Assembly (NCBI RefSeq): GCF_001598855.1
Contig: NZ_BCZS01000001.1
Location: 1 to 64,000 of the forward strand
DNA: 64,000 nt
Origin: Pluralibacter gergoviae ATCC 33028 = NBRC 105706
GTDB taxonomy: Bacteria > Pseudomonadota > Gammaproteobacteria > Enterobacterales > Enterobacteriaceae
Direction: 5' to 3'
The notes beneath the pieces were generated by a model. It was given only the letters and a program-made list of their open reading frames with translations, was not told the DNA's origin and ran no database searches. Position numbers and translations under genes: made by a program. Positions 10,459 to 18,848 of this stretch are shown piece after piece (the first letter of the stretch is position 1; each line of letters begins with the position of its first letter).

Positions 10459-10482
10459 AAAGGCGCCGCGGCGCCTTTTTTT
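10459..10482 (+). terminator. glk terminator (also faces ypdB)
   Basis: AAAGGCGCC-GC-GGCGCC followed by seven T residues, three bases after the glk stop and overlapping the ypdB stop codon. Confidence 0.85.
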
Positions 10483-11221
10483 ACAGCTGCATCAGCTGGC
10501 GAAACTCCTTCACCTTGCTGCGGCTCACCGGCACCTGAAAATCCAAATCCTTGAGCCGCAGAATATAGGTATTGTTAAACCACGGCTCAATTTCGCGAAT
10601 TTTATTCAGGTTCACGCAGTAGGAGCGGTGGCAGCGGAAGAAGTGCGCCGCGGGCAGCTTGCTGCAGAACTCGGTGATGTTCATCGGCATCACCCACGAC
10701 TCCCGGCGGGTATAGACGAAGGTCATCTTCTCGTGGGCCTCCGCATAGTAAATATCGTGGATGCTGGTGACGTAAATCTTCTCATCGCGCACAAGATTAA
10801 TGGTCTCGCTTTCGCGCGGCGCGCCGGCGGCGGGCGCCGCCGCATCGACCTGCTGCTGCTGTTGCCAGGCGTTTTGCAGCTTCTCCAGCATATTGACGAT
10901 CCGCGCCTCCTGATAGGGCTTGAGAATGTAGTCAAACGCCTCCAGTTCGAATGCCTCCACCGCGTGCTCTTTCCACGCGGTGATAAACACGATAAACGGC
11001 CGGTGGGCGAACTGGCTGATGTTCTGCGCCAGCAGCACGCCGTCGAGCGAAGGAATATTGATGTCGAGAAAAATGGCGTCCACCCGGTTGTGCTGAAGGT
11101 ATTTCAGCACGTCGAGCCCGTCATCAAAGGTGCCGACAATCTCCATCTGGCTGTGCTCTTTGATAAGCCAGCTCAGCTCCTGCTGGGCCAGCACCTCATC
11201 CTCAACAATAATCACTTTCAT
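10481..11221 (-). CDS. ypdB: LytTR-type response regulator YpdB
   Basis: 246 residues: an N-terminal receiver domain with acidic pocket near residues 7-9 and phosphoacceptor Asp53 ([13 protein letters not shown]), then a LytTR DNA-binding domain from about residue 140 ([29 protein letters not shown]). In E. coli it is activated by the pyruvate-responsive kinase YpdA and turns on yhjX, an OFA-type transporter gene. Its ATG overlaps the ypdA stop (ATGA). This window also carries an OFA transporter gene (38366-39976), but no clear YpdB direct-repeat site was found before it. Confidence 0.95.
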   Translation of the reverse strand: MKVIIVEDEVLAQQELSWLIKEHSQMEIVGTFDDGLDVLKYLQHNRVDAIFLDINIPSLDGVLLAQNISQFAHRPFIVFITAWKEHAVEAFELEAFDYILKPYQEARIVNMLEKLQNAWQQQQQVDAAAPAAGAPRESETINLVRDEKIYVTSIHDIYYAEAHEKMTFVYTRRESWVMPMNITEFCSKLPAAHFFRCHRSYCVNLNKIREIEPWFNNTYILRLKDLDFQVPVSRSKVKEFRQLMQL

Positions 11222-12927
11222 AATAGCTCCCTGGATAACAGCGTCGTCGGCGGGGCCACCGGGGTGCGCCGGTTGGGGACATAAAAGGCGATCTCCGTCC
11301 CCGGCTCCAGGCGGCGGATGTGCAGCCCCTCGCCGTACAGCAGCTTGACGCGGTGGTGAACGTTGAGCAGGCCGATTTTATTGCCGGGCATCTCGTCCGC
11401 CTCGACCCGGGCAATCACCGCCGGATCGATGCCGTTGCCGGTATCGCGCACGCTGATGCGCACCCGGCTGCCGCTCTCGGCGACGCCGATGGTTACCACG
11501 CCTTTGCCCTTGCAGGGCTGAATACCGTGAACGATAGCGTTTTCCACCAGCGGCTGGATCAGCAGGCTGGGAATGACGCAGTTCACCTCTTCATCAATAT
11601 CGTAGATAACGGTCAGCTTGTCGCCAAAGCGCGCCTGCTCGATGGCGATATAGTCTTTCACCTGGTACAGCTCTTTGCGGATATCAATCTGCTCATCGTC
11701 TTTTAATTCAATGTTATAGCGCAGGTAGCGCGAGAGATTGAAAATCAGCTGCCGGGCGGTGTCCGGATTGAGGCGAATCGAGGATGAAATGGCGTTAAGG
11801 GCGTTAAACAGAAAATGGGGATTTATTTTGCTCTGCAGCGCCCGCAGCTCTGCCTTGTTTGCCATCTCCCGCAGCTGCTCGGCGCGGGAGACCTCCAGCT
11901 GGGTGGAGATAATTTGCGACAAGCCGACGGCCATCTCCTGCAGGGCGGAGGTGATCTGGTGGGCGTGGCAGTAGTAGATTTTCAGCGTGCCGGTGGCCAC
12001 GCCTTTCTCCCACAGCGGGATCACCAGCATGGAGTGTATCTCCGGCGTCCGGTGGGCCTCATCGTTGTTCTTGATGATGATCCTGCCGCTTTCGATCGCT
12101 TCGCGGGTCGTCGGGCTGACCAGATCGTCGTGATTCTGATAATTCTGCTCGCCGACGCCGACGTAGGCAAGCACGTGGTTGGTATTGGTGATGGCCACCG
12201 CATCGGCCACGATGTCCCGGCGAATGATGTCGCACACCTGGCGCAGCGACTCAACGTTGACGTGGCGAAACAGCGGCAGCGTTTTGTTGGCAATGTCCAG
12301 CGCAACGCGCGCCTGGCGGCCGGCGATATCCTCTTTCTCTTTCTCCACGCTCTGCACCAGCAGGACGATAAAGCCGATGCAGACGCTGCCGAGGATCATC
12401 GGCAGGCCAATCTTGGAGACGATATCAATCCCCAGCGCCGTGGTCGGCGCCCAGACAATCACCAGGATCATGGTCAGGGTTTCGCACAGCATGCCCGCGA
12501 GGATCCCTACTTTCCAGTGCTGGGCCTTCGGCACCCGACGGCTGATAACGCCGGAGAGGACTCCGGCGATGATGCTGGTGATAAAGCAGGGAATGGCCGT
12601 CACGCCGCCGATATCAATCAGGTAGCGGTGGGTGCCGGCAATGATCCCGGTAATGACCCCGACCCAGGGGCCGAACAGAATGCCCCCGGACATTACGGCG
12701 ATGATGCGCACGTTGACCAGCGACCCTTCGACCGGCACGCCGGACCAGGTGCTGAACAGGGCGAACATCGAAAAGATGGCGGTGACCGCCAGCAGCTCTT
12801 TCGGCGTGTGGGCCTTTTTGTGCAGCAGCTCGCGGAACAGGCGGATGCGGATCAGGAAAAACAGGCAGATAAGCATCAGCGCGGCGCGATCGAACACCGC
12901 CAGCAGCATGTTAAAAATGTCGTGCAT
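11218..12927 (-). CDS. ypdA: Pyruvate-responsive sensor histidine kinase YpdA
   Basis: 569 residues: a 5TM-LYT membrane region (about 1-200), a GAF-type domain (about 230-350), then the histidine kinase core with phosphoacceptor His371 in [13 protein letters not shown] and an ATPase domain containing LVENAIVHG and DTGNGID. It partners YpdB and senses extracellular pyruvate at low threshold in E. coli. The start MHDIFNML (ATG at 12925-12927, GAGAG upstream) is preferred to one 96 bp further up because the membrane domain begins at once and family members start here. The two genes are translationally coupled. Confidence 0.95.
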   Translation of the reverse strand: MHDIFNMLLAVFDRAALMLICLFFLIRIRLFRELLHKKAHTPKELLAVTAIFSMFALFSTWSGVPVEGSLVNVRIIAVMSGGILFGPWVGVITGIIAGTHRYLIDIGGVTAIPCFITSIIAGVLSGVISRRVPKAQHWKVGILAGMLCETLTMILVIVWAPTTALGIDIVSKIGLPMILGSVCIGFIVLLVQSVEKEKEDIAGRQARVALDIANKTLPLFRHVNVESLRQVCDIIRRDIVADAVAITNTNHVLAYVGVGEQNYQNHDDLVSPTTREAIESGRIIIKNNDEAHRTPEIHSMLVIPLWEKGVATGTLKIYYCHAHQITSALQEMAVGLSQIISTQLEVSRAEQLREMANKAELRALQSKINPHFLFNALNAISSSIRLNPDTARQLIFNLSRYLRYNIELKDDEQIDIRKELYQVKDYIAIEQARFGDKLTVIYDIDEEVNCVIPSLLIQPLVENAIVHGIQPCKGKGVVTIGVAESGSRVRISVRDTGNGIDPAVIARVEADEMPGNKIGLLNVHHRVKLLYGEGLHIRRLEPGTEIAFYVPNRRTPVAPPTTLLSRELL

Positions 12928-13313
12928 GGAGAGACCGTGAGGATTGCAGGAAATAGCTATGATAGAAAACCCTGGCCGCGAGCGCCAGCGGCGTGCGGCG
13001 GGGGCATAATCGGGAAAAACCACGTTTTATAAAGGGGATTATTGCACCTTTTCAACAAACTGAATGTTTTACTCATATCAGCGCGCAGTAATGTAAAAAT
13101 ATTGAGCGTATTTTGTGTCTGCTCATCGTCCTTTTCAGTGAAAAAGAGGATGCTAAAAGCGCTTAACCGAAGTCAGATTGCCTCTTTTAAGTGTGAAATT
13201 TTTTTTCGCAGCCTCTCGACAGGCGGCAGATTTTGCGGTTATTTAATAGACATGCCGCAGCAGCGGCAGCGTCGCTCGGACGGTCCGGGCGCTAACGTAA
13301 ACCTGAGGAATCT
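12928..13313. other. Divergent ypdA/alaC control region (386 bp)
   Basis: AT-rich in its middle third. AAAAGAGG (13142-13149) can pair with CCTCTTTT (13191-13198), and a run of eight T residues follows at about 13199-13207. A competing small hairpin CTTTT-CAGTG-AAAAAG lies just upstream. These could shape the alaC leader or mark a short RNA. GCCGC-AGCA-GCGGC occurs near 13254-13267. No convincing small ORF is present. Confidence 0.4.
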
Positions 13314-14555
13314 ATGGCCGAGTTCACCCCTGAACGCCGCTTTACGCGTATCGATCGTCTCCCGCCCTACGTCTTTAACATCACCGCTGAACTGAAGATG
13401 GCCGCCCGCCGCCGCGGTGAAGATATCATCGACTTCAGCATGGGCAACCCCGACGGGCCGACCCCGCCGCACATCGTCGAAAAACTCTGCACCGTGGCCC
13501 AGCGCCCGGACACTCACGGCTACTCGACCTCGCGCGGCATTCCGCGCCTGCGGCGGGCGATTTCGCGCTGGTATCAGGAGCGCTATCAGGTGGACATCGA
13601 CCCTGAAACCGAAGCCATCGTCACCATTGGTTCGAAAGAGGGGCTGGCGCACCTGATGCTGGCGACCCTCGATCACGGCGATACGGTGCTGGTGCCCAAC
13701 CCCAGCTATCCGATCCACATCTACGGGGCGGTGATCGCCGGGGCCCAGGTCCGCTCCGTACCGCTGGTGGAGGGCGTGGACTTCTTCAACGAGCTGGAGC
13801 GCGCCATCCGCGAAAGTTATCCCAAGCCGAAAATGATGATCCTCGGCTTTCCCTCTAACCCGACCGCCCAGTGCGTCGAGCTGGACTTCTTTGAGAAGGT
13901 GGTGGCGCTGGCCAGGCGCTATGACGTGCTGGTCGTGCACGATCTGGCCTACGCGGATATCGTTTACGACGGCTGGAAGGCGCCATCCATCATGCAGGTG
14001 CCCGGCGCCCGCGACGTGGCGGTGGAGTTCTTTACCCTGTCAAAAAGCTACAACATGGCCGGCTGGCGCATCGGCTTTATGGTCGGCAATCCGGTGCTGG
14101 TCAACGCCCTGGCGCGCATCAAGAGCTATCACGACTACGGCACCTTTACGCCGCTGCAGGTGGCGGCCATCGCCGCGCTGGAAGGCGAGCAGCAGTGCGT
14201 GCGCGATATCGCCGAGCAGTATAAGCGCCGCCGCGACGTGCTGGTAAAAGGCCTGCACGAAGCGGGCTGGATGGTCGAGATGCCGAAAGCATCGATGTAC
14301 GTGTGGGCGAAAATTCCTGAGCAGTACGCGGCGATGGGCTCGCTGGAGTTTGCCAAGAAGCTGCTGCAGGAGGCTAAGGTCTGCGTCTCGCCGGGTATTG
14401 GCTTCGGCGACTACGGCGACACCCACGTGCGCTTTGCGCTGATCGAAAACCGGGACCGCATCCGCCAGGCGGTGCGCGGCATCAAGGCGATGTTCCGCGC
14501 CGATGGCCTGCTGCCGACGACAGCCCGCCCGGCGGCGGAGAGCGCGGAAGAGTAG
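13314..14555 (+). CDS. alaC: Glutamate-pyruvate aminotransferase AlaC
   Basis: 413 residues, a class I PLP aminotransferase that makes alanine from pyruvate and glutamate. Visible are the glycine-rich [11 protein letters not shown] near the start, [23 protein letters not shown] and the PLP lysine in [17 protein letters not shown] (about residue 242). CCTGAGG lies a few bases before ATG 13314. It stands alone with its own terminator next to the ypdAB pyruvate sensor, as in E. coli, and the C-terminal tail is an Ala/Glu-rich extension. Confidence 0.96.
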   Translation: MAEFTPERRFTRIDRLPPYVFNITAELKMAARRRGEDIIDFSMGNPDGPTPPHIVEKLCTVAQRPDTHGYSTSRGIPRLRRAISRWYQERYQVDIDPETEAIVTIGSKEGLAHLMLATLDHGDTVLVPNPSYPIHIYGAVIAGAQVRSVPLVEGVDFFNELERAIRESYPKPKMMILGFPSNPTAQCVELDFFEKVVALARRYDVLVVHDLAYADIVYDGWKAPSIMQVPGARDVAVEFFTLSKSYNMAGWRIGFMVGNPVLVNALARIKSYHDYGTFTPLQVAAIAALEGEQQCVRDIAEQYKRRRDVLVKGLHEAGWMVEMPKASMYVWAKIPEQYAAMGSLEFAKKLLQEAKVCVSPGIGFGDYGDTHVRFALIENRDRIRQAVRGIKAMFRADGLLPTTARPAAESAEE

Positions 14556-14572
14556 TTCAGGGAACGCAAAAT

Positions 14573-14600
14573 AAAACAGGAGCCGATGGGCTCCTGTTTT
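14573..14600. terminator. Bidirectional terminator between alaC and ypdK
   Basis: AAAACAGGAGCC, loop GATG, GGCTCCTGTTTT: a perfect 12-bp stem with A residues on one side and T residues on the other, ending both converging genes. Confidence 0.9.
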
Positions 14601-14618
14601 GCTATCAGGGACTGAACG

Positions 14619-14690
14619 CTAGATCATCAGGGCGAACGTACCGGCCCAGACGATGACCATAAAAGAGATGCCCATTAGAAAGTATTTCAC
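14619..14690 (-). CDS. ypdK: Small membrane protein YpdK
   Basis: A 23-residue ORF (72 bp with stop) starting at GTG 14690-14688 and reading MKYFLMGISFMVIVWAGTFA then LMI. It matches the E. coli small protein YpdK at nearly every residue and lies in the same place, converging on alaC. One hydrophobic helix spans almost the whole product, so it is an inner-membrane microprotein. GGAG lies nine bases before the GTG. Its role is not known. It is easily missed by gene callers because of its length and GTG start. Confidence 0.88.
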   Translation of the reverse strand: MKYFLMGISFMVIVWAGTFALMI

Positions 14691-15009
14691 GCTACATCAC
14701 TCCACGTATTTTTGCACCCGGTTCAGGCCGGGCATCGGAAACCGCGCGCGCTGGCGCTGGCTTAAATTCAGGCGTATTTAACGCATCAGATGGCGCTAAT
14801 GTACGCTTAAAAAAAACGGCTGGCAAGAGGCGTTTTTTTGTTATTTTTTAGTAACTTATAAGTGTCGTGGAACGGCGACAGAATGGTTTCACAGGGGAAT
14901 AAATCGGCTTCCGGCGACGGGCGATGCAGCATATAGTACCGCGTTGAAAATCGTCGTTTTTTTGTCACAAATCGTGCCCGGACAGCGCAAACCGTCCGGG
15001 CACACTGTG
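14691..15009. other. Intergenic region between ypdK and ybcH (319 bp)
   Basis: No gene is seen; E. coli K-12 has lpxP next to ypdK, and none of it remains. There is an inverted repeat CCCGG-N6-CCGGG (14717-14732), an A/T-rich run near 14810-14850, and a perfect 10-bp hairpin GTGCCCGGAC/GTCCGGGCAC (14974-15003) just after the ybcH stop, which may end the leftward nfrB-nfrA-ybcH transcript although no T-tract follows it. Confidence 0.5.
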
Positions 15010-15891
15010 CTATTCAGCCGACAGCACGCCCCGGGCGTCGGGCAGGTAGCGCAGGGAGAAGTAGAGGTTGTCTTTTCCGCAGGCCGATCTCTGCGCCCGC
15101 TGCGCGGCCAGCTCAGCGGCGGGAAGCGGCGCGGCGCTGAACGTCGCCCCGGGTCGGGTCGCGAACAGTTCGTAAACCACGCCGCCGGCGGGCGTGCGGC
15201 CGCCGCAGCCGGCGGCTTCGCTCAGGTAGCGCTGCCGCTCGGCGGGCGTCAGCGTACTGGCGCCGCGGCCGTCCTGGATCCACGCGGCCACCCCGGTATT
15301 GCGCACCTCGTCCACCAGCTGGCGATAGCCCTCCGGCGTCATGTTGCCGGCGAAGAAGCTACTGATATACACCGGCTGCGGACCGACCGCCGCCAGCTGG
15401 CGGCGGGTAGCGCTCAGCCAGGAGAGCAGCGCCCGGCGGGCGGCGGGGCCGCGCCAGTTCAGATCGTCGATTTCCGCGCTGATGTACCAGCCGTCGGCGG
15501 CGCTCGCCCAGCGCTTAGCCTGCGCGATATCGGCGACCCGCAGGCGGCCGAGATAGGCGCGCAGCGCGGCGGGAGGCTGCTTCTGACGCTGGAAGAAGTC
15601 CGGATCGGCGCGCAGGCCGACGATTACCCGCAGCCCCGCCGCGCGCGCGGCGGCGGCCCGCTGCTGCAGCGCCTGTCGGCGGGCGTCGCTATCGAAGGCG
15701 CTGCCCCAGGCGGTCCACTGCACGATCAGCGTATCAAAGCCGTCCCGGCGCAGCGTCTGCATCAGCGCCTGCCAGCGCGCGGCGCTGACGCTGCTGTCGC
15801 GCAGCTGCGGCTGCCAGAAAATACCGTTAACGGCGGCGGCGAAGGGGCTCGTCAGGGCGAGCAGCAGGAAAAGATGGCGAACTTTTAACAT
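15010..15891 (-). CDS. ybcH: YbcH, secreted DUF4434 TIM-barrel protein of the nfr operon
   Basis: 293 residues with a signal peptide (MLKVRHLFLLLALTSPFAAA, cleavage near residue 20). The mature part resembles DUF4434 glycoside-hydrolase-like barrels: NGIFWQPQLRD, GFDTLIVQWTAWG, LRVIVGLRADPDFF and a conserved acidic strand end WYISAEIDDLNW with Glu140 and Asp142/143 as candidate catalytic or binding residues. It is the last gene of nfrB-nfrA-ybcH and its ATG overlaps the nfrA stop by one base. By analogy with BcsZ or PgaB it may trim or modify the exported glycan; this is inference. E. coli YbcH is uncharacterised. Confidence 0.85.
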   Translation of the reverse strand: MLKVRHLFLLLALTSPFAAAVNGIFWQPQLRDSSVSAARWQALMQTLRRDGFDTLIVQWTAWGSAFDSDARRQALQQRAAAARAAGLRVIVGLRADPDFFQRQKQPPAALRAYLGRLRVADIAQAKRWASAADGWYISAEIDDLNWRGPAARRALLSWLSATRRQLAAVGPQPVYISSFFAGNMTPEGYRQLVDEVRNTGVAAWIQDGRGASTLTPAERQRYLSEAAGCGGRTPAGGVVYELFATRPGATFSAAPLPAAELAAQRAQRSACGKDNLYFSLRYLPDARGVLSAE

Positions 15892-18848
15892 TACCAGTGA
15901 ACTCCCACGGTCAGGAAGGTGTTGTTTCTCTCTCCGGCATCCTGGTTAATGGCCTTAAAGGTGCGCTGATACTCCAGGCCCAGGCTGATTTTATGCGGCC
16001 AGGCGTCGTAGCGCCGCTGGCCGGTCCAGATATTCCAGCGCACGCCGATGCCGCCGAGCTGTTTTCCCTCGCTGTGGCCGTCGCGGTTGCCGTTCACCTG
16101 CACGTGGGCATAAGGTTCCAGGGTCTGGGCGGACGCTATCTTCTGGTGCCAGCTGGTGCGGTAATCGGCGGTCCACGCCTGGGTATCGTCCCGCAGATAC
16201 TGCGCCGCATCCAGATAGAGGTTATGCGCAAACCAGCCGCGGCCGTTCGGATGCCACTCATCGCTGTATTTACCGTTATTGAAAAACGATGCGCTGGCCC
16301 GCAGCATCGTATTGCGCCTGCCGTGGTGGTGATCCAGCGGGATTTGCTGCTCAATGGCCAGGAAGAAAGTGTAGTCGTACAGCGGCTTCCAGCGCAGGCC
16401 CGGGCCGAGGATCGGGTTCTTCACCGGTATGGCGACCCCGCTGTTGGCGGTATCGGCAAACACCCGGCTATAGGCTGAAAGAATATCGCCGTCGAGCAGG
16501 ACGTTGCGGCCCAGCCGGTACTCGGCCTCCATCTGACCGAAGCTTCTGTAGCTCTGACCCGGCGAGCTGCTGCCCGGCTGCGTGCTTGATGAGCTGCTCT
16601 GGCCCGAGTTTAGCCCCACGGAGGTGTTGAAATTAAAGGTCCAGCGGCGGCCCATGTCCTCATGCAGCCGCCGCACGTCGAAGCGCTCCTGCCGCTGCGG
16701 CGGCGTCAGCGGCGCGGCGGCGGCATCGGCGTCCAGTTCGTCTATCACTTCCTGCGCGTAGCGCCGGGTCTGTGCGATATCGCCCAGCCGCTCGCTGACG
16801 TACATCAGCTGGCGCAGGACCTGCGGATCGTCGGGCGTCGCGCTGTGCGCTTTCTCCAGCGCCTGCCGGGCGCTGGCGTACGCTTTACGGCTCCAGAGGG
16901 CGTAGCCCAGCGATGCTTCCGTATCCGCGTTATGGGGATCGATGCGTAGCGCCTGGCGCAGATCGGCGATGGCTTCCGGCGTCTGCCCTAGCCTGCGGTG
17001 CAGGGCGGCGCGGGCGGTCAGCGCGCGCGGCGTTGGCGCAATGGCAATCGCCCGATTGAGCGCGTCCATCGCCTTCTCCGGCTCATCGGGCAGATAGCGC
17101 TGCGCGTGCAGCCACCACCAGGCCTCGCTGCTGTCCATACCGCGCCGCCGCGCCGCGTCCAGCCAGCTGTCTCTGGCCTGCGCATCGCCGGCGGCCTGGG
17201 CGGTCGTCGCGGCAGCCATGATGTCGGCTTCGCTCATCTGCGCGGCGGGCACGGCTCGCCAGGCCCGCAGGGCGGTCTGATAATCTTCGACGGCATAGGC
17301 CCGGTACGCCACGGCCCGCTGCTGATAGGCATCCGGCCGACGGCGCATGGCCTGCTGCTGAGCATACAGCGCCAGGCCCGGCAGACTGCTGCCGTAGCAC
17401 GTCGCAAGCCGATCCCAGGCGGTGGCGCCGTAGCGTTCGGAGAGGTCTCCCAGCAGGCGGCGGGTCTGCGGGCAGCTGCCGGGCAGGCCGCTTTGCGCTT
17501 CGCGCAGCGCGGGCGTTGCCAGCGGGGCGCTCAGACGCGCTTCCTGCGCCGGGGTCGCCAGCTGCGGATACTGCTGCAGCAGTGTGCCCAGCCGCAGCAC
17601 CAGCGCGCTCTGCTGCTCAGCGCCGCCGCTAAACGGATAGCGCTTCAGCAGCAGCTGCGCCGCCTCGCGGTCGCGACCGTTCTGCATCAGTTGCCAACTA
17701 AGGGCATCCAGCCGCGACGCGCTGCCGGGGGCGCGCTGGTAGAGGCGCCGCGCCAGCGCGAGAGATTGCCGGCGGTCGTGCGTGGCGGTACTGAGGGCGT
17801 AGCGCTCGGCCAGCATCTCGTCCTGCGGTACGCCGTTCAGCAGCCGCTGCGCTTCGGCATAATCGCCCCGGCGCATTGCCTGCGGCAGCGCTTCGCCAAC
17901 CACGTAGCGGCGGTTAGCGGCAAACTGCGGCGCGTAGCCCGCCAGCATCTCCGGCGCGGCGGCGCCGGTCCGCGAGATCAGATACAGCCAGCCTTGCTCC
18001 TGCGCGGCCGTATCAAAGCGCGGCCGGTGCCCGGCAAGATAGCGCCGCAGCCCCGCGGTATCCCTTTTCGCCGCAAGCGCGCTGGCCCAGGCCAGCTGCA
18101 GGCGCGGCGAGGAAAACATCCCCCGCGCCTGCAGGGACGCAACGCGGGCGTTAAGATCGCCCGCCAGCAGAATATCGAACCACTGCTGCTGCTCTTCATC
18201 GCTCAGGGCGCGGCGCTGCGCCCGGCGGTCGTAGAGATTGTCCGCCATTGTCCACTGGCGAAGATAAATCGCCCGCTGCAGGAGATCTTTTTCCAGCGCG
18301 GCGCCCTGCGGCGAGGCGGCAAAGGCCGCATCATCGAGCTGGGTGAAGGCGATATCCAGCCTTTCCAGGCGCAGCGCATCCTGCCCCGTCTCGCTGCGGC
18401 AGCGGCTATCGGGCGCCCGGGCGCAGGCGCGCTGTTCGGCCAGCAGCGCCTCGACGGTGGTCACGGGGGCAACGGCGCGCGGTATGGCGTCCAGCCCCTG
18501 GCGCAGGCGGACGTCCTGCGGATGGCGCCTGAGCTGCTCGCTGAGGACCTCGCGGGCCAGCCGGTCGTGGCCGAAGTGGCGATAGGCCTCCGCCAGGTAG
18601 AGCGTCAGCGGTACGTTGTCCGGCGCCTGGTCGTGGGCGTGGCGAAACTCCGCCAGCGCCGTTTTCTCATCATTGGCCTTCTGCGCCCGCAGGGCTTTTT
18701 CCAGATGCGGATAGATAACGAAGTGGCGGTAGTCGCTCAGGCCCAGCGCGCTGGCGCTGGTACCCGTATCCTGCGCCAGCGCGCCGCTGCTCAGCAGCGA
18801 GGCGATAAGCAGGCCAAGCGCCTGTCGGGATCGTTTATGGTGATTCAT
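15891..18848 (-). CDS. nfrA: Outer-membrane glycan/phage N4 adsorption protein NfrA
   Basis: 985 residues. A signal peptide ends near SGALA (residue 25). Helical TPR-like repeats run from about 40 to 730, clearest at the start and at about 600-720 (ALNRAIAIAP, GQTPEAIADLRQALRIDPHN). A serine-rich linker (about 755-770) leads into a C-terminal beta-barrel-like domain of roughly 240 residues with alternating aromatic strands, ending in Trp as outer-membrane proteins often do. In E. coli NfrA is an outer-membrane protein needed for phage N4 adsorption. The TPR-plus-barrel design resembles the exporters BcsC and PgaA. It overlaps nfrB by 4 bp. Confidence 0.93.
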   Translation of the reverse strand: MNHHKRSRQALGLLIASLLSSGALAQDTGTSASALGLSDYRHFVIYPHLEKALRAQKANDEKTALAEFRHAHDQAPDNVPLTLYLAEAYRHFGHDRLAREVLSEQLRRHPQDVRLRQGLDAIPRAVAPVTTVEALLAEQRACARAPDSRCRSETGQDALRLERLDIAFTQLDDAAFAASPQGAALEKDLLQRAIYLRQWTMADNLYDRRAQRRALSDEEQQQWFDILLAGDLNARVASLQARGMFSSPRLQLAWASALAAKRDTAGLRRYLAGHRPRFDTAAQEQGWLYLISRTGAAAPEMLAGYAPQFAANRRYVVGEALPQAMRRGDYAEAQRLLNGVPQDEMLAERYALSTATHDRRQSLALARRLYQRAPGSASRLDALSWQLMQNGRDREAAQLLLKRYPFSGGAEQQSALVLRLGTLLQQYPQLATPAQEARLSAPLATPALREAQSGLPGSCPQTRRLLGDLSERYGATAWDRLATCYGSSLPGLALYAQQQAMRRRPDAYQQRAVAYRAYAVEDYQTALRAWRAVPAAQMSEADIMAAATTAQAAGDAQARDSWLDAARRRGMDSSEAWWWLHAQRYLPDEPEKAMDALNRAIAIAPTPRALTARAALHRRLGQTPEAIADLRQALRIDPHNADTEASLGYALWSRKAYASARQALEKAHSATPDDPQVLRQLMYVSERLGDIAQTRRYAQEVIDELDADAAAAPLTPPQRQERFDVRRLHEDMGRRWTFNFNTSVGLNSGQSSSSSTQPGSSSPGQSYRSFGQMEAEYRLGRNVLLDGDILSAYSRVFADTANSGVAIPVKNPILGPGLRWKPLYDYTFFLAIEQQIPLDHHHGRRNTMLRASASFFNNGKYSDEWHPNGRGWFAHNLYLDAAQYLRDDTQAWTADYRTSWHQKIASAQTLEPYAHVQVNGNRDGHSEGKQLGGIGVRWNIWTGQRRYDAWPHKISLGLEYQRTFKAINQDAGERNNTFLTVGVHW

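Noticed and set aside
14700-15009. Left attachment site for an argW-integrated island
   Set aside because: No copy of the argW 3' end (GGTTCGATTCCTGC) was found here.
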